From positions 217,051,679 to 217,115,678 of the forward strand of contig CM055265.1 of NCBI GenBank assembly GCA_029237695.1: a stretch of DNA of 64,000 bases, given 5' to 3'. This document shows positions 11,805 to 23,789 of the stretch, in pieces. The DNA comes from Conchocele bisecta. Taxonomy: Eukaryota; Mollusca; Bivalvia; Lucinida; Thyasiridae. The notes under the pieces were generated by a model, which was not told the DNA's origin, did not search any database, and worked only from the letters and a program-made list of their open reading frames with translations. A program made the translations under genes and the position numbers. The first letter of the stretch is position 1, and each line of letters starts with the position of its first letter.

Positions 11805-12212
11805 AATTATATAAACACAACAATTAAAGGTGCATGATCTTTCTAAAAGTATGCATATGCTTGTACTGAAGATAAATTCATTATATTCATATACCTGCTA
11901 TTTGCGCATACGTGCCATAAAATACTCTCTATCTAAAAAGGTCATAGCCTGGATCGACGTGTAAAATAAATATTTGCAGTATTTACATAATATCTGTACA
12001 AGTATGAGGACCTTCGCTTAAAATATCTGCACACATGTTGGCACATGACTTAATAATATCACAGCTAGAAAACAGAAACAAATTTATTTCTCCATCATTC
12101 CAATCCATAAAGTAAGTATTTATGCTATGAGCTGATTGAAATAATTCGACCATAAGATATTCGTAAAATTACACGAAGTTCATCAATAGGCGGTAAGCGT
12201 TTTCGTTACAAC
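11805..12212. other. Non-coding spacer, nothing recognised
   Basis: AT-rich, with no repeat or open frame that I can name. Confidence 0.5.
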
Positions 12213-12720
12213 ATGCACTCGACCGGCAGTCAAATGTTGAGACCTAAGTATATACATATGAGGTTTGACTTCCGGTCGGCATGGAAGACGCCAGGTATGG
12301 TACATTTCAAGTTATTATTCTTACTATGTCAACTTAATTCTCTATTTCGTGCCTCTAACTACTCTTTAATATGTTAATGAAGCCTCGACAATTCGCATGA
12401 TGTTGATATATTGGCTAATGTTTGCAAAAAAAAAAAACAACGACATGTTTTTGTGTCACTTCGACCAGAACTTGAAAACGAAGCGAGGTTGGCTTCTTAC
12501 AATGTAATTTTCTCTCGATATATTGATACATGTACGCGGATTTTGGTCTGTAATGCAAGGGTCTACCACTTACTTAGATGTGATCAAGTCATAGTTCCCT
12601 AAAAGGTCTAGAAAGTTGTTTTATATACGTTTATGGAAAGGCATAAAAATCACTCGGACCCGGTTGAGTCATTTTCTATATTTGTTTCAAATTCACTGGC
12701 CCCGGTTGAGACCTCGTCAA
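12213..12720 (+). repeat. Arm 1 of a gene-flanking inverted repeat (upstream region, exon 1, part of intron 1)
   Basis: About 508 bp, matching in reverse 19339 down to ~18412 once the 423-bp insertion there is removed. It spans the sequence before the start codon, the first exon and much of the first intron. Shared blocks include GACTTCCGGTCGGCATGGAA, GAAGCCTCGACAATTCGCAT and ACTCGGACCCGGTTGAG (18-19 kb: ACTCGGACCCGGTTGAG, complemented). Divergence is low, so the duplication is fairly recent or conserved. Confidence 0.85.
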
Positions 12721-13171
12721 GAATGTTCGGGTGAGAAGATTAAACTAGTTGGAAAAGTGTCCGGTTGAGACAAAATTTGAGTTTTATTACTAAATGAATG
12801 GCTTATATTTCCCTTACTTCAATGGTTTTATTTGTTTTATCAGGTCGTCTCCACCCGAGTATCGCTGCTGCGTATGCCGATATGAGTCTAATGTCCTACA
12901 GTGTGCCATCGACCATCATACCAAGAACCACCCCGGACATGCACTGAAGATTGGAGCCACTGGGACAGACCCCATTAGTGGGAGTACAGGGTGGATGTCG
13001 CACGACTTCGGCATCGTACAAGTCGATCATCCAAACTGCAAATTCACTGTCGATGACAACAGCAACGCCATCGCCATTTCCATCGATCGTGCGGACGATG
13101 CCGAAGTCGTGCACATCCTAACGGATAGTTTGTCCAAGATGTCTACGAGGCACGGTGTCAAAACTAAATGA
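12281..13171 (+). CDS. Small two-exon C2H2-finger protein (113 aa)
   Basis: Exon 1 (12281-12294) reads ATG GAA GAC GCC AG and ends at a GTATG donor. Exon 2 (12844-13171) follows a pyrimidine-rich acceptor ending TATCAG and runs to TGA at 13169. Together they give 114 codons in frame. The start has a good context (GGCATGG). Residues ~11-31 form one finger-like C-x2-C-x12-H-x4-H (CVCRYESNVLQC...HHTKNH). The C-terminal half is acidic and I do not recognise it. Exon 1 is identical in the convergent gene starting at 19271, and the shared inverted repeat supports this start. A nucleic-acid-binding role is inferred from the finger only. Exon 2 holds an 18-bp inverted repeat (13000-13017 / 13095-13112). 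The gene is intact as far as I can see; expression is unproven. Confidence 0.6.
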
Positions 13172-16100
13172 ACCGGCTCGACGACGTCTAACCGTCAGAG
13201 AGTTCCATAGGGCACACGAGGGTAAAATTCTGCCACATGTTAGACGCGGTCTGGCGTTGGATCAACTATAGATGATAGTCTATACTGAGAATTTGCCTGT
13301 ATCTGTATATACGTATATGCTTGTTTGTTTATCATGTGATACTCTTCAAATATGAAGGACATAGAGCTATATAACTGCTAAACCACCTGTTGATGAGAAT
13401 ATGCCATACACATTTCCGGTCTGGTCAATGTGTTCGTAATATTTATACTACATTTATTTAGTGAACAACTTTGATATGCAAAAAAACATGACTTTTGTAT
13501 TAATATTACCACTTAGATATCCCTAAAGTACTGCCGGGAAAATTTAGTTCAATGTTACAAACTATGTATGGTAATGAGATTGAAATAACATGTCGTTGCA
13601 GACTTGTGCACTGAATAAATAGTTATACTGGGCCGGTTAATTATGGATTCAATTTGTTCAAATTCAGGTGCTTGTACTTTGAGTCTTTGAATTTGTAAAC
13701 GGTCTAATTTATATTCATGTTTATAATGCTCCAGGTTATGAGATAAAAATCAACGTTACTATGGCTGTAAAACATTTATTAGTCAGAATGATTGGCTTTT
13801 ATTGTCACAATGATTCAAGTACAGATCACTACATTGCACATACGAGACATCAAAATTATATTGTAATGCCACACATATGTGTATCATGATATCACTAAAC
13901 CGCAACAGACTTGTTTCGATATAGTTCTTGGAGATGTGATCGCTACAGTATATGTGTCCAACATCTCGTAAATATAAGACACTGTTTACCATTTGCTGTT
14001 TAGTGACACCAAAAACTTTATCACAGCAGCTTGAAATGTAAGAAATTTCACAAAGTCATCTTATAAAATGAAAATAAACAATCACAGTACATGTATCACA
14101 TTATTCGCATGACATCAGTACAAAAATAAAACAATTTTGTGCAATCATATATGTTGTAATTATCGTTCAGAATCGTCATATTGTCACAAAATTGTGTAAC
14201 CGAAATCACACAATTGTGAGACAGGTTCTTTTAATATAGATCTAGTGTGGCTGTACATAGGCATAGACAAATAGTCAAAGTCAATTTACACATTTTTAAT
14301 CAGTCAATGATAACTATGGCACTATTTATCCAGCAAAACACAAGTTACAGTATCTTCTAAACGTTCCACATAGCTAAGTTTCCCTGTGAATGCATGAGTC
14401 CTAGGTTGACACTGAATACACAAATGTTCATAGATGCACAACAAATATTAACCCACATGGTATGTGCACGAGACTAAATAATATGAACTGAGAATCCTAA
14501 CATTCAAAATGGTACACTAAGGTGTCACACTGGTGTCATGGAGGACAGTAAACCACATGTACTATGATGTCACAAAGATGTCCACTAAGAAAAATATACC
14601 ACAAAGATGTCCAATATGGAGGAGAATATGTCACTAAGATGCCACGAAGAATTCCACTCAGGATTGCATACCCACAAAGATGTCCACTAAGGACAATATG
14701 TCACTAAGATTCACACGTGTTCACTCCACCGACAATCTGTCATAATGGTGATAATACCCCAGTAATGTTAGTCTATCTCATCAATGTTCACATCAGTTCA
14801 CTCCCAAAGGATACAATATCTCTCATTCACACAAATGACATCGCCTCAGTCATTTCTCGGTTATTTCCATCTATGGAAATGTCAGTCTCGACCCGCCATA
14901 TGCTGCTCAGGAATGGCAATGCCTGTGCCGTGGAATGGAAAGGAATCCCCCAGAGGATGGACACCCAGGAATCGCCCCATCAACATAAGCCACCTGCAAT
15001 TAAGTGGTCATTACCACTAACTACCAGTGTGGTTTGAAGAGAATTCACCAAATTCCACGCGATTTAAATGGCTAAAATTGCATTACAATTCACAAACTCC
15101 ACCTTGGTTAAATATGGGGTAAAATAACTTACAGTGTCTGGAATCCACTAATAGGTCTTCCCACAATCAGATCTCTCTAAGCAATGACCACACATGCATG
15201 CCCAGTGAACTAATCACATAAAAATGCTCAATACTTGTCCAGCATGACTGACCACTGTATGTGATATCCACTACCAGTAATTGTTAACAATGCAACTCAC
15301 CTGTAAAATGCACCTGGGTACAACTTACCTGTGCAATCAATAGTACAGGTATGTATACTGCACAAAATTAGACACAATCTATACTGAGCAACTGCACAAT
15401 TTTGTGACACATATAACTGGAAACAAAACTAAAACGAAATCGACCTTCTTGTCAATCATCACTTTCTTAGCCCATGTATGGACTCCTATGTACAATCCAC
15501 ATTTATAATAATGCATGTAGCTTAAAGTATAACTGCAATATTATTATGCTATTCTGGTTAAATATTGGACATAATTAGTACTCGCTGAATTACTGTAGAA
15601 AACGGCATTTGCCATGACAATACAGTTTCGGCCTTTGGTTTCAAATGTTAAATTATATTTTATCTATCAATCAGACACTTTTAAAACTATTGCATTACTA
15701 CTTTAATGTGTTTATCTTTGGAAAAACATCAACACTGCTCTATTTAAATGAGGTTGTACATATTGTTACATATATAGAAATACAAGCATAACAACAACTT
15801 ATTTTGTAAGAGCTACATCTATATTTTGAATGCTTACACGTTTAGTTTTTAATAGCACTATGTCGACACTTGTAATATCACATTACATGTATATGTATTA
15901 TGAAACGATAATAACAGCACATGACCAACACACAATGATCATATGATAAGTATTTGGACTATCAGTCTATGTAGTGTTTACTACCATATGCATGGTTTCA
16001 CAACTCCCATATACGGGTGTCTTGGATTGGATAGGAAATATGCCATAGGTGAATTATCTGATGCTATGGTACACAAAATGGTTGTCTTGAATTGAAAAAT

Positions 16101-17015
16101 GTGGATGAGGAAATTCAAAAACATCTTTTTGGAATATAATAAAAACCAATTACACTATTTGAGAACGTAAAAACGAATATGTTTTCCACCTACAGATATG
16201 TCTGTGATATGATGAAAATGTGCGAAATGTATAAAAAAAAACATGGAAATTGCGGGTTTTATTTTCAAACAGACTATAATGTTAGCTCTTTACAATAATA
16301 TGCAATGTTGGCATGTGCAAGTACTGAAACCATGTTACACTGTATACATATATACACATACACTTGAGATAATGCGTGTTTGCTGTTTCTGACAAGTATA
16401 CAAATGTAACATTTATTTTGTTATTCAAGTCAGCTTTCACTATATGTTTTTCTCATATGTCAAAATTAGTGTTGTTCTTGACAAACACATAGCAAATCAT
16501 AGGAAATTAACAGTTATATGTATGACCTGGCTATACATTGGCCGCATGTATCATAATATACACATTGTTGGTGAATGTCTCCGCAAGTTGATGGATAGAA
16601 ATGACCTTTAACAGGAAGTAGCAATACTCTGCTTCATATGTGTAAGGTGTGGACTCCGATTTCGTCTATATTTGTCAAAAATACAGATTTCTTATTATTA
16701 TACAAACACATATGTGGGTGGAAAAACAAAGACATTACATTCCCAATTTGTGTCCAACATATATGTTTCAATTACCTTATCCACATATATTTCACTTCAG
16801 GAAAACCATTTTCTATTGAACATATTTGTACTTTAGTAGATAGTATAAATATCTATATTGTATAATGCAAGTTATGCTTCAATAACATGTACATTTTGTA
16901 TACATATTTGTCATAAACATATATGAAATATGAACCAATAAAACATTATTTGTGGATGTGCATTAAATATTCAACAATATAGCAAACTCTGTCCATATGG
17001 GCCTGAAGCCAGGGA
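13172..17015. other. Intergenic region between convergent genes
   Basis: No coding sequence is recognised in 3.8 kb. AATAAA signals for the plus-strand gene occur at ~13613 and ~14126. At 14530-14720 there is a degenerate tandem repeat of CACAAAGATGTCCACTAAG / TATGTCACTAAGATG units (roughly 20-40 bp). The rest is AT-rich, with no inverted-repeat element that I could find. Confidence 0.5.
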
Positions 17016-17439
17016 CTACTTTACCGGATTTAAGGGACTTTTTTTGCGTATCCCCCAGAAGCTCCAAGATCGCCACCTGTATGAGTTATTGCAGATGTTA
17101 CACTGGAACCTTCTGCGTTTGTGGTGAATTGCCTCCAAATGGTCTTTCAGGTGATCCTTTCGTGTGAATATGGATTGGCAATCTCCACAGACATATTTAA
17201 GAGATACTGACTTTCGGCTCGGGACACTTGTGTCGCGCCAACGTGCTCTTGTACGCAAACGCTCTACCATACGTGTGACACACGTCATTCTTACCAATTT
17301 CATGCTTCTTCTTGTGGTTTGCATAATGGGCTTTTTCCACAAACCGTTTGTTACATGTTTCACAGGCATATTTCTCTGTGGCCGTGTGCCTCATCCGGTT
17401 GCGCCGCAAGCCACTGTCGGTGCGAAACACCTTCCCACA

Positions 17440-17983
17440 TAATTTATGGGGCGCCGTTTTTTACTTTAATAGCACTTTGTGATATCATCACTTCAAATGG
17501 ATGATATCACCTATTCAAATGGATGATATCACCTATTCGAATGGATGATATCACCTATTTGATTTGAAGTGATGATATCATGCATTCGAATTGATGATAT
17601 CATCACTACAAATCAAATAGGTGATATCATCCATTCGAATAGATGATATCATCCATTCGAATAGGTGATATTATGTATTTGAAGTGAGGATATCACCTAT
17701 TCTAATGGATGATATCATCACTTTAAATCAAATAGGTGATATCACCCATTCAAATAGGTGATATCATCCATTCGAATAGGTGATATCATCCATTTGAAGT
17801 GATGATATCACCAGTTCGAATGCATGATATCACCATTTCAGTGTCGAATAGGTGATATCACCCATTTGAATAGGTGATATCATAACTTCAAATAGATGAT
17901 ATCATCCATTCGAATAGGTGATACCATGTATTTGAAGTGATGATATCACGAAGTGCTATTAAAGTCCAAAACGGTACCCCATA
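17440..17983. mobile_element. Satellite-filled foldback transposon inside a zinc-finger exon
   Basis: 544 bp flanked by an exact 6-bp target duplication CCCACA (17434-17439 and 17984-17989). The inverted ends read TATGGGGYRCCGTTTT, then ACTTTAATAGCACTT. The interior is a 22-bp satellite around GGTGATATCATCCATTCGAA in both orientations, with many GATATC palindromes. Excision with one TSD copy restores an open frame. It encodes nothing. Confidence 0.85.
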
Positions 17984-18404
17984 CCCACAGTCGTCAAACA
18001 GTAACTGTCTGAGTGCCTCCTCCATTGAGTGGAATGATGTTTCCAATGCCTCTATGTGTTCTCTGAAATAAAACAAATGGTTTATAGCGAGATATTCTAC
18101 ATGTATCATCTAGGATTACTTTTTCAAACCAAATCAAACCAACATGACAATATATACTGTACATACTCATTAAATAACTTGCCATATACGTTCTAGATCG
18201 AGCACTAGTTCAATTACTGTGAGTCTGTCACTGTGTACATTTCGTCAGAGAGCATGTTTTGCAACGTCACATGCTACGTCATTGACATAGAAATGATGTA
18301 GAAATGACGTTAGAGTTAACTTAGCTATAATTAAATTGCAGTTCAATGGCATTCTTATCTTGCGACTCAACCGTGCACTTTTTACTGTAAATGTGACCCA
18401 ACTG

Positions 18405-19339
18405 GACACTTTTTGACGAGGTCTCAAGCGGCGCCAGTGAATTTGAAACAAATATAGAAAATGACTCAACCGGGTCCGAGTGATTTTTATGCCTTTCCAA
18501 AAACGTATATAAAACAACTTTCTAGACCTTTTAGGGAACTGTGACTTGATCACATCGAAGTAAGTGGTAGACCCTTGCATTACAGACCAAAATCCGCGTA
18601 CATGTATCAATATATCGGGAGAAAATTACATCGTAAGAAGCCAACCTCTATGGAACGCCAAATCTACATAAACTCAAAATATATTGCTAGCAACAAATAT
18701 TTCGAGCTAGCAATAAATATTTGGAGAGCTCTCGAAATCAAGTTATATAATGCTCGCTACAAATGATTTCGAGAGCTCTCTAAATGATTTCGAGATATCA
18801 TTAATTGATTTCGAGAGCTCTCCAAATGATTTCGAGAGCTCTCCAAATGATTTAGAGATAGCTCCAAATGATTTAGAGAGCTCTCCAAATCAAATGTTAT
18901 ATTGCTCGCTCCAAATGATTTCGAGAGCTCTCCAAATGATTTCGAGATATCATTAATTGATTTCGAGATATCATTGATTGATTTCGAGAGCTCTCCAAAT
19001 ATTTATTGCTAGCTCGAAATATTTGTTGCTAGCAATATATATTTGAGTTTATGTAGATTTGGCGTTCCATAAACCTCGCTTCGTTTTCAAGTTCTGGTCG
19101 AAGTGACACAACAACATGTCGTTTTTGCAAACATTAGCCAATATATCAACATCATGCGAATTGTCGAGGCTTCATTAACATATTAAAGAGTAGATAGAGG
19201 CACGAAATAGATAATTAAGTTGACATAGTAAGAATAATAACTTGAAATGTAACATACCTGGCGTCTTCCATGCCGACCGGAAGTCAAACCTCATGTATAT
19301 ACTTAGGTCTCAACATTTGACACTGCCGGTCGAGTGCAT
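18405..19339 (-). repeat. Arm 2 of the gene-flanking inverted repeat
   Basis: Inverted counterpart of 12213-12720. It carries exon 1 and the upstream region of the minus-strand zinc-finger gene. It is longer only because of the element at 18649-19071 and its 6-bp duplication. Confidence 0.85.
18649..19071. mobile_element. Satellite-filled foldback transposon with an in-window empty site
   Basis: 423 bp with ends TATGGAACGCCAAATCTACA and the exact complement, flanked by a perfect 6-bp duplication AACCTC (18643-18648 and 19072-19077). Arm 1 at ~12490-12500 has the unfilled site with a single copy. The interior is a 21-bp satellite (CAAATGATTTCGAGAGCTCTC) with GAGCTC and GATATC cores. It lies in intron 1 of the minus-strand gene. 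Confidence 0.9.
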
Positions 19340-19614
19340 CCCTGTGTGTGTGGCAGTCTTATATTTTAACTTAATCCACAATATGTAACATAAGCGCATT
19401 AAGTTAATTATCGTCCAATCGCTCTTTTCCACATTGGATACCTCCGCTTATGAATACTAATATATCTAACACATACTCACTATATCCTATACTCATAATG
19501 TAATGTAGACGGTGGTCGTGCTGCTGACGTATAGCTCCTTTGACGTATAGCTACATGTAGTGCGTTTGGTGAGATTCGTGCATAATTATCTCCCCTGTCT
19601 GGGAGAATTTCTGT

Positions 19615-19910
19615 AAATTAACGATGCAGTTCATCGTCAAGTACAAATTAATAGAATATCATTCAGCTTGTTATTATTATAACAACCAGTTACAGAGTAT
19701 ATAGCTAGATAAAAAAAAATCATGCAACATTTATTTACGAATAATATACTCATATACTTTTAATCACCATTATTGAATTAACTGCAACAGCGTTATAACC
19801 CGCAACTGGACATGAACTATTTACGACGAAAAAAGCGGCCGACTTATTTTGTCGCGCCTGCCTGAATCTGATTCAGGTTGCAAATTTTGTAGCTCGTAAT
19901 TTGCGAGCTA
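19615..19910. repeat. Dispersed repeat, copy without the foldback
   Basis: Homologous to 8396-8850 minus the palindrome. Shared blocks are AATCACCATTATTGAA, TTTTGTCGCGCCTGCC and AGCTCGTAATTT. Confidence 0.7.
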
Positions 19911-20084
19911 TTAATATTAAGAACACATATTTGTTGATTTGTTTAGCGCTGCATATTCTATTGTATATTGTAGTTGCGAACATGATACGGGAGTAGATTG
20001 CAAGTTACCGTTCACAACTAGTAATATTGTTGCTTATCATATTCTGGTAGTAGTGTATACGGTTATGTAGTTTTGCATTTTTTT

Positions 20085-20400
20085 TGCTACATTCTTGTAA
20101 CCAATGTTTTTTTGTCATATTTAGAGCACGAAGAACAAAACTGGGGATGGTTCTATTTTTTTGTTTCAACAATTCCTTTGGCCGCCATCTTGGATTTCAA
20201 AATGGCCGCCCTGAAATGCTATATTAATTATATATACACTTCTAATACAGGTAGAATATTGATTCGTTTTTTGGTGACCACAAACAAAAACACCAGTGTT
20301 ATTTTCATTTTTAACAACCCCATGGCGGCCATCTTAGATTTAAAAATGGCCGCCCTGAAATTGTTTACAATATATTGTAATATTCATATCTACATTTATA
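20085..20400. repeat. Locally duplicated ATGGCGGCCAT-type repeat
   Basis: Two diverged units (about 20085-20225 and 20245-20370) each contain GGCCGCCATCTTGGATTT followed by AAAATGGCCGCCCTGAAA. A third weak unit is near 20620-20710. The continuous frame encodes repeated AAILDFKMAALK-like strings. It is a repeat product, not a recognised protein. Confidence 0.65.
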
Positions 20401-22734
20401 ATGTAGATATAATTTTGTTTTCTTTCGGCTATGCCATCTACATACTTCAAATAATATAACTGGCATTAGTTCCACTTTTTCTGATAACTGGTATGGCGGT
20501 ATTTGGTATTTGTTTTCAAAATGGCCTCCTATGTAAATAATAGTTATTATGTCTTCACTACGTACTGTCTTTAGCAAAGTGTATTTATTATAGTTAGGTT
20601 GTGTTGTCTGCTTTGCTACGTTCTTGGAACAAAAGTTCTTTGTATCATCAAAGAAAACATGAGTTGTTCCTATTGTATTTTAATTTTCAAAATGGCTGTC
20701 GTGAAAATCATATAATTCTGATATAATCATGCACAGACCATTTGGACTGATTTTTTCCCAGACTATAATCATTATTGAAAGTAAATTATATATGACTAAA
20801 GTCAATTTCAAGTCACTGTTTATGACAAACATGTTATATTTCAAAATTTCCACTGTGTGTATACAGGATTTTTCTTAATTATGGATAAAGTGCTTTCATT
20901 AGTTTCATCACCATCTGCATTTGAGTCTCTATCTTGTTTGTGTTCCTGAAAGGCAATGCTGGCACAATCACACTCAAAATGCGGTAAAAAGTATTCCCTA
21001 TACAAACGTGTATGCAGGAAAGTGTAGAAGAACTGTCGAAAAGGCAGTAGTTGTGTGTTTAAATGACTTTTTCGACATTAAAACGCCATGTGCACATGTT
21101 CAGTATGTGTAGTAGACGGCGTGTGTAAAATGTCAGACTGATTGCCAAAACACCAGTGGAGAGGTTGAATACACTCTATACATAATACATAATTGTATGC
21201 AGGAAATCGTAGAAAAATGGCCACGTTGAAATGACAGTATTGCTCCATGGTCATCATCATTATTTACGATTACCATATGGTCTTAAGAGATCACAACTCC
21301 TGTGTCAATATAATATGAACAACATCAGTGCCTTGATGGTTCAAATTACGTTCCACTTGCTTGTTGAAATTGTCATAGTATGACTTGACGAAGCAAGAGA
21401 CACGGCAGAAAACTAATATGCTCTGATTGAACATGAATAATGAGGCATATAATTTAGCCGGAAACTGTTTCGTTATGTGTACGAACTAACTGTCCAAGTG
21501 GAGTAAGATCACTTGCCTCTCATACCCATGAAATAAATACTCTATTCATGACATCACAGATTAGAAGATATTTACTGCTGCTGAAGTAATAAGGCCTATC
21601 AATGAAAAACGTTTCTGGCAAAAATATACTAGTTACTGATACGCTATCCCACGAGTCAGTAACATACATATATTCTAACTTTATTAAGGGTGTGAATTCA
21701 CAGGTACATGTCGTATTCGCGAACTTACCTGTCAGTTATCACGAGTTGCAAGAAATTGCAAACTTGACTGAGTAAGATGTAACATTTATTCTGTTAGAAA
21801 AACGGGTCTAAAAGGATAATTAAATTTCAGAGCGCAATGTCCGCAGAAAAGAGTGGCGTATTTTGGGATTACAGAGATAAACTGAAAGGTTGAGTCCAAA
21901 ATGTTGCAAGCTGTGCATAATGGCTATCTAGGTATTCAGACATGTCTTAGACGAACGCAATATATTAATATATTATATTCTGGTAAAATGGATGTTCAAT
22001 TGAAGATAGAAACTGAAATGCCAATGAAACTCTGATATCACACTATGTACCAGGCTACCCGTGACAAACTGTTGCTACAAACATTTCCATGTGGAATGAA
22101 AAGGAGTCACACAGCATGAAATCCAAAATGGCCATTGGACAGCTGAAATGGATTTACAGTAAGCATAGTGTTCCAAGTACACATGTGTCAGATGAAGTCT
22201 GCAATTTGCCTATAAGGAATTTGTCGACTTTGCAAAATAATGGGATTTCCTTAATGTCACGTGCTCTATGTAGCCAAAGTCCAGTGGGTTAGCTGAGCGA
22301 ACAGCAATCATTGTGAAACACAGTTTCTTAAAAACAAAAGGTGAATGTACAGGCCTATATTTGGGTATGCTTGAATATCGAAACTCCCATAACCGGGACG
22401 GAATGGTCACATGCACAGTTATTGATGGGACAGCGAATGCTATAAAACAAATCATAGTAGCTTTAAAATGAAAAGAACTACACATTGGTGACCAAGTTGG
22501 ACTCCATAAAGACAGCAAACTGCTGAGATCAGTTGCAGTCTGCTAGCGCAGTGCCCGATCTTACAGACTGCAGATGGTGCATCATATCGCCGTATCAGAC
22601 GCTTTCTCATGAAGCAATGGAGAATATGAGTATTTACCTTTGCAATGCAATATACAATACTATAATATACACTTTATTGGATAAATATAGATTTGCCATA
22701 TTTTCATCTTCTTTATTTTAAAGGAAAACACATG
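20401..22734. other. Non-coding, nothing recognised
   Basis: 2.3 kb of AT-rich sequence with only short, unconvincing frames. I found no inverted-repeat element. Confidence 0.5.
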
Positions 22735-23760
22735 TGCTGACCAAGATATAATTTGAAGAAACATAACTATACATCACAACAATACGTAATACGTAATACA
22801 TGTAAGTGCGTAATACAACAATACGTAATATATATAAATCCTTGAAGTGGCAATGTATGTGACACACTTATTTCCAGTGGCCATTTTGAAGATAATGGTG
22901 TCTGGTATCACAGTACTAGTTAGCAATAATTTCAACAGTTTGTGTTCATTGTATTATGAGTATAAGTAGAAGAAACATACAAATTATCACCACTGCATTA
23001 GCATGTATAATAAATATTAGATTGTCAAGTTTAAATGGCGGCCATTTAAAAAGTAATATGGCAGCCATTTTAAAATATACTGAAATAATTATGCCAATAT
23101 TTCTTATCCATAATAAATAATAAAAAAAAACACCACATATAACGTTAACGTATATAAATTAATTTAAATGGCGGCCATTTTGAAATTAAAAATGGCGGCC
23201 ATTAGGCTCTTAAAAAATGGAACCAACTTCAGTTGTGTTATATGTTGTATATATACATATATATGTTTCAAGCAGACACACACGTTCCAATCACAATATC
23301 ATTTGAAAGAACATAACTACAGCCAAAGAAAACTAGAATATATAACAAATCTTTGATGTGGCGATGTACATAACACACTTAGTTTTGGTGGCCATTTTGA
23401 AGATAAAGATTACTCGTATCACAATACCAGTTAGCAATAATCTCAGCAGTCTGTGTTCAAAGACATATTAGCATAACCAGAAGGAAAATACAAAATCGTA
23501 CCACGACATTCAAAAATGTAAAATAAATACTGGATTTCCAATTTTGAAATGGCGGCCATTTTGAAAACCAAAATGGCTGGTATCTCAAAATGTATTGAAC
23601 TAATTCTGCCAATATTTCTTGTCCATAATAATGTGTTTTCCGCTGCAAACACACCACACATAATGACTTTGACTTCGAAATATAAATTTCAGTGACGGCC
23701 ATTTTGAATTTCAAGATGGCGGCCATATGGCTTATAGAAAAAAATGGAACCTTGGTTCAA
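22735..23760. repeat. Two ~500-bp tandem units rich in ATGGCGGCCAT
   Basis: 22735-23250 and 23285-23760 align along their length: GAACATAACTA, then GTGACACACTTA / ATAACACACTTA, then GGCCATTTTGAAGATAA, then TTAGCAATAAT, then GCCAATATTTCTT, then AAAATGGAACC. Each unit has paired GGCGGCCATTTT motifs. Non-coding tandem duplication. Confidence 0.75.
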
Positions 23761-23789
23761 ACAATGTAGCAAAAAAACAACAAAAAAAC

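Larger units (their letters stand above)
17016..19271 (-). pseudogene. C2H2 zinc-finger gene broken by a transposon and a frameshift
   Basis: Minus strand. Exon 1 (19271-19258) encodes MEDA plus AG, identical to the gene at 12281. After an acceptor (TTTATTTCAG) exon 2 begins at 18062 with a helical segment (EHIEALETSFHSMEEALRQL), then DDCG. A 544-bp satellite-filled element interrupts it at 17983-17440. Removing the element plus one TSD copy joins DDCG to KVFRTDSGLRRNRMRH in frame. One intact finger follows (CETCNKRFVEKAHYANHKKKH), then a finger whose second Cys is Tyr (VCHTYGRAF) and a stop at ~17197. One base frame away, at 17200-17020, lie another C-x2-C...H-x4-H finger (CGDCQSIFTRKDHLKDHLEA) and a finger without histidines. 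The parent was presumably a DNA-binding protein. The stop might instead be its true end. Confidence 0.65.

Noticed and set aside
17470..17950. Regularly spaced 22-bp repeats resembling a CRISPR array
   Set aside because: There are no unique spacers. Units alternate orientation inside terminal inverted repeats in a spliced eukaryotic gene. It is satellite inside a transposon.
20073..20459. 128-codon plus-strand frame
   Set aside because: It is made of the ATGGCGGCCAT repeat and repeats its own motif. No independent evidence of a gene.
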